Source: Warburgia ugandensis
Lineage: Eukaryota; Streptophyta; Magnoliopsida; Canellales; Canellaceae
Length of the DNA: 64,000 nt
Direction of reading: 5' to 3'
Assembly (NCBI GenBank): GCA_035236585.1
Contig: CP141128.1
Coordinates: 36,686,684 to 36,750,683, forward strand
The position numbers and the translations under genes were made by a program. Shown here piece by piece: positions 24,640 through 37,489 of this stretch (positions are counted from its first letter, which is position 1; each line of letters opens with the position of its first letter). The notes below the pieces were generated by a model. That model was not told the DNA's origin. It saw nothing but the letters and a program-made list of their open reading frames with translations, and searched no databases.

Positions 24640-24920
24640 ATACTTTTCAAGTCGCTTAATTAAATGACTTAAAAAAGTCATGAAGTTTTTAAGTCTTTTA
24701 TATCTAAACGACTTTAAAAGTTTATCACTTTTTAAGTCGTTTCAAAATAAATGACTTAAAAGGTTCTTCCCGCAAAAAAATTTCAACTCACGCCAGTTTT
24801 TTAAAGTCACTTGTAAACAACTTCTTAAGTCTATCTATTTAAAGTTGTTTATTTTCAAGCAACTTCTAAAATATTTACAAAGTCGATAGTCAAATAAGAG
24901 ACTTCTTTATGCCAACTTTA
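24640..24920. repeat. Subterminal inverted repeats of CACTA-1
   Basis: Six or more copies of a word like AAGTCGTTTAaATGACTT occur in both orientations within 280 bp, next to the terminus. Plant CACTA elements carry such clusters as binding sites for the Ptta/TNPA-type protein. Related clusters are at 15355-15460, 23735-23870, 28786-28985 and 57000-57060. Confidence 0.75.
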
Positions 24921-24941
24921 AAACCCTCGTGTGTAGTAGTG
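24921..24941 (-). repeat. Terminal inverted repeat of CACTA-1
   Basis: On the minus strand it reads CACTACTACACACGAGGG. The plus-strand flank after 24941 is ATG, a candidate 3-bp target duplication whose partner is not in the window. A related end is present at 29673. Confidence 0.8.
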
Positions 24942-27900
24942 ATGGAAACTTACCTTGATAACATTTCCCTTAATTATCTTCAAAATATCTTGAAATCTCA
25001 TGGATAATTCTCTTGAATTTGATCCAATCCTAGCCTTCCATTTAGCTTAGCTTGATGGCTCACTTTGAAGGCTCTTTTGGCTAGGCTTCATGGCTGGCAT
25101 TGGAAGTTTCATGGATTGGCTTCTTGGATCCATTCCTCAGCTTGAGTGGCTTGTATGGTTTGGCTTGAATTGCTTAGCTTGCCATCTTCTCTTATGGCTT
25201 ATATGGCTAAGGTGGCGTAAGTGGCTTTCATGCAAAGGTGGTGGGAATGCTTGGCTTACTTCATGGGACCATTTTGCCCATCTTTACCTCCTTTAATCAC
25301 ATCCATTATTGATCCACAAGATGATCTTGGCCTTTGGTTTCATGTTGAAGTAATGATTTTAAGGCTTTGACTCAATCCTTTGATCTTGATCTTCAGTTTC
25401 ATCCCAATCGATCTCCGTCGTCGGATCACCATCTTACTTCCTACAAAAAGTGAAAAATCCTAAAAAAATATGATTAATTACATACTTACCTCAGATTAGC
25501 CTTTGGACCTGCAAAATAATAACATTTGCTACATTAAGTAAAAAATGCATATATTATGAATTTTGGTCTAAAAACCCTAATTTACCCCTATAAGTTGTAA
25601 CACATGGGTAACTAATTGGGTGGTTTTTATACAAAATTAAACACTTATGAATAGACTACATCACAAAGGAATGAAGCAAGTCATCTTATGAAAATACTCA
25701 AATGTTGTAGTTATATAAGTATATATTTTATGAAACACCTACTAAAGACATATAAACAAATCATGAATAATGAATGTCATGAGCTAAAATAGAATGAATG
25801 CCATGAGCTAAAATAGAGTCATGAAGCATTCAATGCAAATTGAACTTAAAATGAAACCACAATACATAACACTTGAAACATACATTGCAATCATAAGAAG
25901 CAAGAGATTATGAGATTGAACTAACATAGAGTACAAATTGGATTAAAAGCATCACATGAACTAAACTAGAAACTAGAAACATAATTCTTGACCTAGAAAA
26001 AGGTATGGGATTAAACAAGAAAGGATAGAATGCATTATGTAAGGAGCTAGAACACAATAGAAAAAAATACATTGTAAAACCTTAGTAACATTACAATATA
26101 GGATGCTTAAAAGGAGTTTGAAAGGAGAGGTAGGAAAATTAATCCTCATGGAAAAGAGAGATTCTAATACTAGAGTTTTCAAGATTATCTTTCAAGATAA
26201 CCTCTATTCTATGTAATTTTGATGGGATAATGTTTCTTGTTTCTCAAGCTTAACATAAAACTTTTGATAGTGTTAAGGGAAAATGTACCTTTTGAGAACA
26301 TTCATTACATCAATCAATGTAGTATTTGAAGGGAAATCTACAAAAAGGATCCCCCTTTTATAGACATGCACATTCAAGAAAATATTAAAATAAATAAATA
26401 GAGAAGTTTATTGGTTATCATAGAAATATTATTGATTAAAGTGGAAGCCCTCATCCTTAGACAATAAACATCACTAAAGAAAACCCATTAAGGACTCTTA
26501 GAGTATTAGGAATGTTTTCCTTGAGTCTTCATTTCTTTTTTTCACATAAGATGGAATCTTCAAAAGTAGAGGGTAAATGTCCCATTGGTTTGAATGTTCT
26601 TGATCTTATGTAAAATTTTCAAACTCAACCCTTACAACTACATAAGATCAATTGCACACGGGTAAGTTTGAAAGGTTGTTGAACCATAGGGATGAAATGA
26701 AGTATATACCAAACTAGGGAAGTTTTGTCTTTTAATTAAAACCTAAATGAAACTGAAGCAAAACTAAAGCTAGAATGAAAGGAAACTAAGATAGTCAAGA
26801 GTAATTTAGCAATTAGGAATCCACTAATAGAATCATGCTAATGTTTAACATTACTAGAAATTATGTACAAACTAGAAGCTCTTGCTACAAGCTAGAACTT
26901 CTTCTAAAAATGAATGAATACTCTCATGGCATAAAGTATCTTGATTGACATGAATCATCTACAAAGTATAGGCATGACTCATCTAATCTTAGCATAACTC
27001 ATGCAAGAAAGCATTCACTTATGCATAAAAATCACTCATTGAACATCACTTTTAAACTATGAGTATTAGAATCAAAGTGAAATAAAACCTAAAGATTTTC
27101 TTGAAAGAACCTCTTATCATGAAGGCATTCATATATCAAACTTCAAAAGTAAAAATGTAATAAACTAGAATGAGGAAACACTTGTCTTTAGTCTTCTTTT
27201 AATCCCTAAACTTCAAAATTAACATAGCATGATGGATGATCCATGAGCAATGGTTGGTGAAGTTTCCATGGTCTATCTTCTTCTTCTCTAAGACATTTTT
27301 CTTTGGTTTAAAGAGTTGTAGCAACTACCCCATAAAACAAAACATTTTTTAGCTTATATAGAAGAGCTACCTTCCTTATTTGATGAGAACTTGGGTGATA
27401 ACCAAGAAAGTCTCCTATTTAGTTTACACAACACTAGCAAGCATTCCTAATTGTATTTCTCTTTCCTTCCTTTCCTTTTCTCTTTCAAATTCTTTATTTT
27501 TCTTCTAAAAATATCTCCAAAGTAACAAGCTCCTTAAAACATAAAAAAAGTGGTCCCAAGTGATTTTTCTTGGTCGAAAAATGTCAAGCATTCCTACATT
27601 GATTATGAAAGTGTTTTTCTTAAGAAAGTGATTGTAGTTGAAAACAATAAGAAAATTTCTCATTTAGAAAGGTTTCTATTTAGGAAATTCTCCAATTAAC
27701 AAAGTAGTGGTGAGAAGGAAGCTTTCCCAATTAGGAAACATCATAGATCAGAAATTTTCTAGAAAAAAAAAGTGGAGCATATTCTTACTCTTGCAATTCT
27801 CTTTACTATCTCATTTTCCACCATCCAGTTGATTCATCTTTCAATTTACATGAACCTCTTAATTTTCACAACTAAATATTGATCCAATATTTAAGATTAA

Positions 27901-28768
27901 TCGTACAAAACAAACACATAAATTATCCATTTTAAAGTAGATCAAACCTTTTGTCTTTTAATGAATTAGATCTAATTTCTCACAATCTAAACTACTTAAA
28001 CTCCTAATGCAGATTGAAAAATAAGGCATAAAGCTATAAATTATCAAATAGGTATTATTCATCAACACTCCTAGCATCCAATTCCATGTAGATGATAGGC
28101 ACCTTCATCAAAGGCGTGGAGGGAGAGAGGCAGTATGGCCTATTATACATAGAATATCCCTCTTCTTTAAATGGAAAAATGGGTTTAGAAGATCAAGGTT
28201 GTCATACCACAAGTGGGGATGGTCACAAAAATTTGAATATAAAGTTACAATGAAAAACCCAAAGTAGCATTGTTCGAATTGGACAAAAGGTGGCATTGAT
28301 TACCTTTGCTTATTTCAAGAGTGGGTGATGATTGTTCTTCATTTGCTCCAAGGGTGGCTTCATTCAACAATGCATCAATTAGTCTCATGCTCTCCCACAT
28401 GGCGTTGGGAAATCTCGTTGGCTTCAGAGATATATGGATACATCCATTTCATGTCAGAATAGATCCTTTATTTGTACATCGAGTCCTTTACTTTAATTAC
28501 ATCTAAAAAGGAAAGGAGGAAGATAAATATAATCAACCTGATAGTACCCGGAAGGAGTGGCTACTAATTAGAATGAATATTAGTTATCCAGATCGAACCA
28601 ATCTGAATGAGTAGGATATTAAATGGGAAATCATATTTGTGGATGGATATAAAATCAATTTTAAATACTCACAATTTTTTTGAATGGATACAAAATGAGG
28701 GCTATTATCCATGGATTATGCAATCAAAAATATAATTTTTTTAAGGACTAAATTACCCCTAAAATGTT
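24942..28768. other. Unassigned AT-rich interval
   Basis: About 3.8 kb with no recognised gene or element boundary. A short TGGCTT-rich stretch lies at 25030-25270 and a two-copy 24-bp repeat (GAATGTCATGAGCTAAAAT) at 25772-25817. Short open frames such as 25090-25296 and 28306-28506 have no family resemblance. It could be an old LTR-element leader or plain intergenic DNA. Confidence 0.5.
26645..26715 (+). repeat. Possible retroelement leader word
   Basis: AATTGCACACGGGTAAGTTT followed by GGTTGTTGAACCATAGGGAT resembles the AAGTGCACGGG...GTCGAACCACAGGGA-type conserved segment I recall from untranslated regions of large plant LTR elements. This is recalled from memory and not aligned; no LTR ends were located. 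Confidence 0.25.
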
Positions 28769-28985
28769 CACTAAACTATATTATTATGGGACTTTTGAAG
28801 TCATTTAGGGCTAAACAACTTCAAAAGTATGTGACTTTTGAAGTTGATTAGATCTATACGACATCAAAGTCACGTCATTTAGTCCTAAATTACTTTAAAA
28901 GTTTAGCCCTAAATGACTTCAAAGTACCATACTTTTGAAGTGGTTTAGCCCTAAACGACTTCAAAAGTCCTTTTTTCATTTTTGA
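28769..28985. repeat. CACTA subterminal repeat cluster
   Basis: From CACTAAACTAT at 28769 there follow seven or so copies of ACTTTTGAAGTCATTTAGGG-like words in alternating orientation, to about 28985. They share the core AAGTCATTTAG with the CACTA-1 cluster. The leading CACTA could be a terminus, but its next bases do not match the CACTA-1 end well. Confidence 0.6.
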
Positions 28986-29672
28986 CATTTCAAGTATTAC
29001 CACATGTATGCATTCAATATAACACCTGATACAATGTTCTTACAATCTTTATACACATGAAAAACAAACATACATTCACTTCCACATTGGGTACAAAACA
29101 TCCAAATTCATCATTATCCATCCACATCTATCTAGAAAATACTTCATAAAGGATACCCAACAGCCACATATTCACTTCATTAACAAGTCCAAATTCATTT
29201 CATCCATAGTTATTTACTCCCACACTCTCCACTCATTCATCATGTAAAAATTTATATATTCCAAAGAAAATAATGAAAACTAAAAGAACACATAAAAGTG
29301 AATGAAAAAATATATTTGATTATGTATTTTACACATGTAATTACTCCAAGTGTTGTAATTGAAACTCAGTACATAATCCGCCCATTTGCTTTGATTATGT
29401 AATTCAATTCACATCTTTTAGATGGATCCATAAAAAAAAAGTGAAAAAATATAAGATTACAAAATGTAAAAGTGACTCACCTTTCTTAATTGGACAATAG
29501 TAATACTATCAAATATGTGGGTTCTCATGTATCTTTGCACATAGTACTCTCACTCCCAATCATATTGTTGTCTAGGGAACTATGTACTAAGGACTACAAA
29601 AAGAATCCATAAATATTATTTGTAATATTGTAAGTTTAATTAGCGGTAAAATAGAGTAATTAAATATTTTAT
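28986..29672. other. AT-rich interval between CACTA features
   Basis: No gene recognised. The composition resembles the non-coding parts of CACTA-1. Confidence 0.4.
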
Positions 29673-30059
29673 CACTACTATACAGGAGATTTTAAAATTG
29701 GTTAAAAGTTCTAATAGATCTATATCTTTATGTTCTTCCAACTGAGTTTCAGTGGTTGTACAATCTCGATCAGATTAACCCACAAATTTAAATTTCAAAT
29801 TCATTATAGATAATAACAAATTATTTATCTTCAAATAATACATGAAAAGAATAAAAGCTTACTAAATTATAATTTCTATGAGGGCAGGATAGATGTGTGA
29901 TCCACAAGAACAAAAAAGAAAAGCCTGCCCACCATGCACATCCAAAACGAGCAGCATCCAATTGACATTATATAGATAGTCATATGAATTGTAGTTAAAT
30001 TTGACAATCCTTAAGTCTATAATAAGTTGGCCAGAAAATAAGAAAATTAAAACTTACCT

Positions 30060-32530
30060 GCTATTGAAGGGAATCATTAAGCCATGTCCCTTAGAGCACT
30101 AGAAGAAGCATGGTAAAATATCATGAATGCACTTCTCTATGGGCCATTGTTCCGCCGCTCCATAAAGGATGCTGATGTCAAGGAATTGGTAAAGTGTACC
30201 CTCACCCTTAAAAAGGCTAGTTGCATTATTCAAAAAGCTGCACAAAAGAAATAATTAGTACCTATACCATGAAAATATAACATGTAATGTCAAATATTTT
30301 GTAAGCAAAATATGTGCATATACCCCATTTAGGAGACAATGTGAGGGTACTTGAGGTTGATCCCATGGGAAAACTTATAATAGATCCTCAGCTATAAGTG
30401 GCACTTCAACAACGTCCTTGAAAAGCACTATATCCTTTATTTATACGAGGTTGATTACCCTATCTTCATTGGTAAGACCATACATTAACCTTAGGAATCG
30501 AGGCATGTTAGGTGGGACTTCCACATGATCCTTAGACAGTTGTGGTAAAAGATGCAAAAAAAAAAAAGAAAGAAGAGCTAAATAATATTAATCAATAAAA
30601 AGGACCAAATTTATGATGAAGAAAAACAAGCATATATATAAGTACTTGTTCTATTAGTGTAACAATAGGTGGTGGTGCAACGACAAGTGACATCAATGGT
30701 ACATGTTGTTGCTGATTAACTATATAAAGTTACTAAACAACTAAATTGAGGTCTCTTGCTAAAAATTATTGATGAGGAAGGTAGTATGATAAGATACATA
30801 ATGCATACTTTATGAGAATAATTAATGTCTATGACCAAGTGACGTGATATGAAACTGCCTGCCTAATGATTATAATATTTTCCATTTTTAAAGGGAATGA
30901 TAGGCTAGCATTAGCATCCAAAGCCATGGCAGTGGACACTCGCTTAGTATGTGCCAGCATACTAATTTCGTGCAAAATGGTTGATTCATGCTCATAGCAT
31001 GAACCAACTACCATGATGTTTTGACTGGAATTCAGGGCCCATATGTATTGACCCACTTGTAAAATAGATATATAATAGAGTGGTTGAGATATAGAATTAT
31101 TGCACAAGGATAATGAAAATTTTCAATTACACACACACACACACACACACACATACCTCATTAGCTGGAATTTCTTTCTCGAGGGGCTCCGATTGTCCTT
31201 TATGATCTTCTTATAGTTGGAGAATTGCAACTAGCATTTAAAAGAGGTATAGGGGCATTGCAAGAATTATGTACTGGGGATTGAGAAATTATCATCAAAC
31301 CTCCTTCACACAATTGTTTAAATATATCTATTTTTATTTTCTCAACCACATCATTGTACCCCTCCTGATCTTCAACTGTAGGTAAACCTTTACCAAAGAA
31401 TTTAGAAGGAATAATATTGCACCCTGTGTCCCTAATTCAATTAGGATGGTCCTTATTATTGCCCATAGCCTTATGTAAGATGTCCTTATCAGCAACAGTG
31501 CTACTTAGAGTTCCTGCACTTGTGCTTTCTTGGGTAAGAATGTTCAAAAAAAATTTAATTAGAAAGACATGATCATGTCATCTAATTAATTGCATAAAAT
31601 TGATAGATAGGTGGAACCACTTACAACGTGAGAAGCAGCTATGCAGTAGTTTCATTTGAGAATGTTAAGCTAGTACAACCCATTGAATTCACCATCTTCC
31701 AGAGGATGGAGCGATCAATCGGTTTAGTAGTCCCAGCTTTCTTTTACTATCAAGCAAGACAAAATAGTTAGAGAACAATATATATATACAAATATAGTAG
31801 CATTAATTTGAAAGAGATAAATTGTCACAAATGCCTACTTTGCACTCTTTTAAACGAGCATAGCCCAACCTAGACTGGTGGTGTTGCATATTAGTTTCAT
31901 GCACCTTTTTTCTTCCGCACACTTTCCCTACACATTTGTACATATGTAATGAAGTGCAAATAATTGGATGTTATATGTAATTAATTAAATAAAACATCAT
32001 TTTTGAACATACCTCAAATTCAACCGATGTGAGGCTGTATACAAATTCATTCCACATTTCATGGTCAATGACATCGAAGTAAAAGGCAGGCATTGTGTAC
32101 AACTTCGATGGACCGTTGACATATGGAGTTATGTAATTATGAACGAGGTAGTTCTTCCATTTCTCACCATTTCCTTGCAAAGAAAATCTATTCTTCTGCT
32201 CAAGTACGTCAAAGGCAGTCTGCAAACTACACAACAAATTATTATGTTTGAAAATAAGGTATCTTATAAATTATATAATACATTTAATTAATGTTTACCT
32301 ACCTTTACCATTTCCCATATTGAATCTTTTGTCAAGGATGGCACAAGTCTCTACCCCTCCAATGTGATAGGAACCATGCTTCTTATTGTGGAGCAGAGAA
32401 AACTACTATAAAAGGCTACATTCTCACCTATGTCTTGCCCCTGCTATTGTATTGGACAGTTTCTTTAATTTCATTCGACGTTCTCTTGATAACCTTTTCC
32501 ATTATTGTTCACTCTTTGGCCTTCTCTTTT
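30060..32530 (-). pseudogene. Ptta/En-Spm-type gene remnant of CACTA-2
   Basis: This is a copy of the gene at 12272-13660. On the minus strand the recognisable pieces are RLVPSLTKDSIWEMVK (about 32310-32355), NGEKWKNYLVHNYITPYVNG with MPAFYFDVIDHEMWNEF (about 32010-32190), a small exon-like piece near 31860-31900, one near 31660-31720, and the IIPSKFFGKGLPTVEDQEG region (about 31165-31530). The last is less open than its CACTA-1 counterpart, with several in-frame stops. Further left, readable stretches at about 30350-30520 (VPPNMPRFLRLMYGL) and 30060-30200 may be 3' exons or belong to a different CACTA gene. I do not recognise their family. The AT-rich gaps between pieces are consistent with introns. 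Confidence 0.7.
31129..31152 (+). repeat. (AC)n microsatellite
   Basis: Twelve uninterrupted AC units in the CACTA-2 gene remnant, between readable exon-like pieces. Confidence 0.95.
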
Positions 32531-33037
32531 GAGTAGTACTAATTATAATAAGCCAAATTTTTGTAAATTGATTGAAAAAATCAATTTAGTTTGAATTTTC
32601 AGAAATTGCGGTTGGAATATTAGATTATTGGAAATTCTCTTTTTGTAGAGATTAAAACATGATTTAAAACTTATAAATTATAGTGAACTCGAAAAACTGA
32701 TCTAAATGACACTAAGTATGTCCAATTCTAAGATATCAATATTTAGAATGTACTTAGAAATACGATTCTAACACCACTAAGTACGCTCAATTCCTAGTTC
32801 AGGAGAATAAAACAGATTTTTCTCCATAAAAGGGTAAAATGGTCCTTCCACACCTTCGTGGAGCCCACAAGGGGCCCACAAATAAATCCAATGGCTAGAA
32901 AACATGTAATGAGTGGTCAAACCATAATCAGATGATAGTGGATAAGGAGGTGGTAGTGGAGGATCCAATGTTAATTTAATATTCAAAAGAATTAAAACAT
33001 AATTATTACAAGTAATTATGAAAAATTCAAAAACATC

Positions 33038-33044
33038 TATAAAT
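33038..33044 (+). promoter_or_regulatory. TATA box of LTR B
   Basis: TATAAATACACCTCC lies 494 bp after the LTR start. C has TATAAATACACCCC at 41429. In the older LTR A the equivalent site is eroded. Confidence 0.65.
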
Positions 33045-33190
33045 ACACCTCCAAAAATCCTCCAATAATATTCATAAAATTTACCATGAAATTATCTTAC
33101 TTCCCCTGCAAAACTAGACCTAGATTCGTTCCCAATTTCCAAAACTTCTAAAAATCTCTCTTCTTTCACTTTCTCTCTCCTCTCTCTAAA

Positions 33191-33232
33191 TTGGAACAGG
33201 AGACCTAAATTCAATTAGGCTCTCTGTTCCAA
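33191..33232. repeat. 42-bp imperfect palindrome after the TATA box of LTR B
   Basis: TTGGAACAGGAGACCTAAAT and its near-complement ATTAGGCTCTCTGTTCCAA sit head to head with almost no loop. The same palindrome is at 41567-41608 in C. It would lie in the transcribed leader, about 150 nt past the TATA box. Confidence 0.7.
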
Positions 33233-35429
33233 ATCAAATCTCAAAAATCCCACCATTTAGATTGTCCTATACTACCTTATCAATAAAACTGCAAAAGAAA
33301 TTTCAAGATCCAGCAATTCAATCAACGGGAAATATCAGGCGATCTTATCATGAAGTGGATATTTCTTTTAAATTGGGCTACAAAACTTTTGTTTTTCTCC
33401 AATCAAGTAGGAGGAAAATCTTTCCATACTTCTTTCATGTTAGTTTATATAATTTTTATTTTTCTAAAATTAGTTTTAGTTAAAAATAATAAAAATAAGT
33501 AAGGATAAGAACCCTTCAATTTTGGATGATGGAGGGTTTAGATGAAAAATCTGATCCATTTAATTGATCCAAAAGGACCTAAAACCCCTAGGTTAGAATT
33601 TTCATCAAATTTAATCAAGTTTTGATTCACTAATTAAAGGGGATTTGAATGGATGATCTAAAACAGACTGTTCGATCTCCCTAATATGATCTAGATCCCG
33701 GGATACTGCTGCGGGACACCGCATGGAAATGCATCCTGTGGGAGCGTCTCCGCGTGCACGCTTCCCATGAGATGCTGTCTCGACTAAATGACTATGCAAC
33801 AGCATTGATCCTGGGAACCCGTTACCATGTGCATCTCAGTGACTGTTCTGCTCGACAGGACCTGCTCCACCCAACTAATCCAAGCTACTCATTTTGCTGG
33901 GTCCAAATCAAATCTGAACCCTCAAAATGACTATGAACTTTAGTCTTTAATTGTGGAGTCATCTGAATTCCAAATTAAGATTGAAAGAAGCTATGGAAAG
34001 CTTGTAATATTTATTTTCGTCTGAAATCATAAAATTGATAAAACTCTTCAAGAAACTTTTTGTTTTGAGGAATTAAGATTCTAATTTTCATGATTTTAAA
34101 GATCTGAGATGATCAGATCTTGGGGATCTAATGCAATGATGATATAATATTGAAATAAAGTAATATCCATGATTTATTTTGATAGATCTAACATAAAATG
34201 AGGAATCTACCCTTTATGGTAGAAAAACCCCTAAAAATACAAGATCAAGCATGATCAGACCCGTTGGATGGGTTGTATGAATGGGATTATGATGAAATCT
34301 AGTTAGATCATGATTAAATGTGACAAAATCAAGTCGATATGATCTTTGGATCTTAATGGAGTAGAAGCCCTAAATGTAATTAAAACCCTGATCTAAAGGA
34401 AAAGTCTTAAGATCTAATGGTTGGATCATAAGTAAAAGTTTCTAATATTCTTAATCTGATTAGTTTAATTGTCTTTTATTTGATAATAGAATTGTAAATG
34501 TGATTTATGTTATAAATTAGAAAGCATGATAGTGCAATTCTTAAATTTTAAGCATGCTATGCTCTAAATGTTATTAGTTTGTTATCAGGCTAGTATATTT
34601 AATTATCTTAGGGCCATGCTAGTTTAAATTTGGGATTTTACCATGATTCCATTAGATTAGTAGTAAAATTTCATATATTTCATAACTTAGGATCATGCTA
34701 GTTTAAGTATAGTTTTATTTCATTAGGTTAAGTTACATTCATAGGAAGCATGTTAGTATAAATGGTTGTTAAACTTATATTGGATTTATGCTTTAATGTT
34801 TATGATTTAATTATTATCAAATTTTATTAGTAGATTCAATTGTTAAGTAGTTGTTAAGATATAATCAGCATAAATCACCAAAAATGTAAATTAACGGAAT
34901 ATAGAGATTCATGAACAATTAAGATGAGTGAATGACTTTGACTTAATATTAGTAAGGGCTATAGTTTGAAGGACAATATAAGGATTATCAAATCCTTGGC
35001 CCAAATTAGGAGAATAATAAATGCCATGAATGACATTTTAAATGTTCATGTATTTAATTAAAATCAATTAGAAATAGTACTTGGGGTTAAAATGCTCATA
35101 GGAACATTATGAAAGGTTGAGCTCAAGTCACTCTAGTGAATGCTAAACATGGTAGTAAAGGGGGTTCTCTAATAGAGCCTTACTCTTCCCCTACCTTCCA
35201 TTGACATTTGTGAGGTCTAAACACCTCTTTATATGAGGATTGAAGTAACTACTTTATATTCAATCATTCAGCTAGTAAGCCTTAGCCAGTTCGAAATAAG
35301 AGGAGTTGTCTAGACTTAGGATAGATTAAGCTATCTTCAACCAGTAAAACATTAACTAGTTGAATAATAATAATAATAAGCGCATAAAAGATTAGTAAAT
35401 TATTTAATACTAATAAAAATTGTACGTAA

Positions 35430-35920
35430 GATAAGGATGATCAAACAAGATCCATAGGATCTTGAATGATCAAGAATAATAAGAATCCTAATGTCGTATT
35501 TTATTATGTATGTATGTTGTAAATAAATCTAGACAGAGAATCTAAACCCTTGATCAAATATGAGTAAAAGAAAAGACCCAAGATCATCATCCTTAGGGAT
35601 GATCAAACAACTGAACTTAGATCAAAGAAGAACTCAATGATAGATGATCTAAGCCCTTGATCTTTATCAACAAGTATAAATTGTTGATTAAAGGATCTAT
35701 GAAAGATCAAGATCAAAGAAAGGAATACATAAAGACTTAGAATAAAAAATACTTAGATCTAAAAGAGTAGAAGATCATTCTAACCATCAGATTTATTGAT
35801 CAATACTACCTGAGGAAGTTAGAACATGATAAGACACAAGATCTAGATCGTTTATGTCAAAGGACAAGATTAGACAAAGAATATAGATAGGAAAAAAAAT
35901 ATAGAACTATTCAGATTGTA
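35430..35920 (+). repeat. GATC-dense tract in LTR B
   Basis: More than a dozen GATC sites occur in the first 300 bp, where about one would be expected. They sit in A/G-rich words such as GATCAAAGAA and AAGATCAAGATCAAAG. Confidence 0.7.
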
Positions 35921-36449
35921 TAAATATTGATAGTATGTATGGATTTACAATTTTCATACATCAATCAGGATCATGGAAGATTTGAAGAGATGAATCACTA
36001 CTTGAAGGTAGGAGGATTTTATGAATGCATCTACATGAAAAATACATGTTGAATATATGATCTCATGTCTAGAAATATTGACAAGTATAATGTAAATACT
36101 TGTATTAAATCCATTGAAAACACATATGAAATGGTTAAGTTAGAATTGAGGAAAACCCCAAGTGAATAGGGAACTAAAATGTATTCCAGCCCTAGATAAA
36201 TAGAAAAATTGTCTGATAAGTATAAAAATCAATACATGGGAATCATTCATATAGAATGGTGATCCCTAAACTTATATGAACATGGGTATCATTCATTGGA
36301 AATGATGATCCTAAGTTTGAAGTGAAATCCTATCCTCAGTATAAGAATACCAAATAGAGGATGATGGTATAAACAGACAAGACGTCTAATAAGTAAAAGA
36401 ATACTTTATATACAAGTAAGGAGGCTTGTAGTTTTTATTTTAAATAGGT

Positions 36450-36660
36450 GTATGCCTGGGGATGCTATGCTAGGAGGGTTATGAGAGTTTGGCCATCCGC
36501 TCTCCAAAATGTGATATATATGATGATACTGTGCCCAAAGAGAGGCAAAATGTCAAATGGAGCAATTATGGGAAGGCCACTACTGTGACAGTCTATCTCC
36601 CCATATAGACATGACATAGATGATTTTCCATATTTGGTATCTGTGAAGTATGAAAGCAAT
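36450..36660 (+). repeat. Shared LTR block in B
   Basis: It holds GGATGCTATGCTAGGAGGG, TTTGGCCATCCGCTCTCC, TGATACTGTGCCCAAAGAGA and GGAGCAATTATGGGAAGGCC in order, as in A, C and (looser) D, F and G. Confidence 0.75.
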
Positions 36661-37174
36661 TGTCCAAGAGCGCTGGTACGGATAAGACTGCAGCATAGGA
36701 GTTCTTTGAGTATTTTGCATTATGATGCATGGCATAATGGGATGCCGATAATGCCCAAATAAGGGAATATTTTCCTAGCAGAGTCTAGATGTTTTATCAA
36801 CCCAGTATGGCTGTGTGATGACCCGGGTTTTATATGATGCAAATTTAATAAAAAGGCGAGATCTCTTATTTTAGAAATATGAAATGCATGAAATTCTTCT
36901 TCTTTTAGGAAAGTAATCTTTTGTATAAAACCCTGAGTGTCAAAACACATTTTCAAATCATACATCCATGGCATAGTTTTAAATTGACTCTATTCCCAAG
37001 AAAGTGTTAGTCACAGCCTCAGTTATAGAGAGTAACTACAATCAAGTAACATTGAAAGATAAGGTAGGGGTTTCCTCACTTGTACTTAGTTTGGACGTTC
37101 TCTATCACGGGTCTGTCGCTGTATATCTTGTCCTTAAGTGTTTACTTTATGTCTGAAAAATGTTAAGGATTGGG

Positions 37175-37194
37175 TGAGTATATACTATACTTAG
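37175..37194. repeat. Palindrome near the 3' end of LTR G2
   Basis: GAGTATATACTATACTTAGT, inverted counterpart of the site at 7318-7334 in G1. Confidence 0.6.
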
Positions 37195-37489
37195 TAGGCG
37201 TCTATCACTATTAGTTTTATAATGCATGATATGTTTAAAATCATATGCTCTTTAAAACATGTGCATGTTTGTACACTCATGTTCAATATCGATATTAAAA
37301 ACCATTGTCAGAATACTGACAATTTAAAGAATCGCATAATCCAAGTCGAAAGTATCATATATATATTATAAACATAATGATATGCATAAAATGCTCAGCT
37401 GAATCCAACACATGGATATATGGTATGGTATGGTATGGTCGACCAACCTCATGTCATGTCATATGCAATGCAAGTAAATCTACCAAAAC

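Larger units (their letters stand above)
12098..24941 (-). mobile_element. CACTA-1: En/Spm DNA transposon, minus strand, decayed and nested into
   Basis: The 5' terminus is at 24941. Read on the minus strand it begins CACTACTACACACGAGGG, and it is followed by a cluster of inverted subterminal repeats (24640-24920). A TNP2 transposase remnant (22275-23330) and a Ptta-type gene remnant (12272-13660) follow in that order on the minus strand, the usual order for plant CACTA elements. Gypsy element F (about 15880-22273) interrupts it directly after the TNP2 WPVIL motif. LTR A interrupts it at 12097, so the 3' terminus is not in view. An LTR-like piece at 14008 also lies within it. Confidence 0.8.
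29673..32543 (-). mobile_element. CACTA-2: 3' part of a CACTA transposon
   Basis: CACTACTATACAGGAG at 29673 matches the CACTA-1 terminus with a few changes over about 30 bp and points rightward, so it would be the 3' terminus of an element whose genes run on the minus strand. A Ptta-type gene remnant follows (30060-32530). At 32543 the element is interrupted by LTR B. Its 5' part may be the fragment at 55895-57065. The alternative is that the true end lies at 28769 with its subterminal cluster. Confidence 0.6.

Noticed and set aside
25090-25296. 68-residue Trp/Leu-rich plus frame
   Set aside because: It is short, in a TGGCTT-rich stretch, with no recognised domain.
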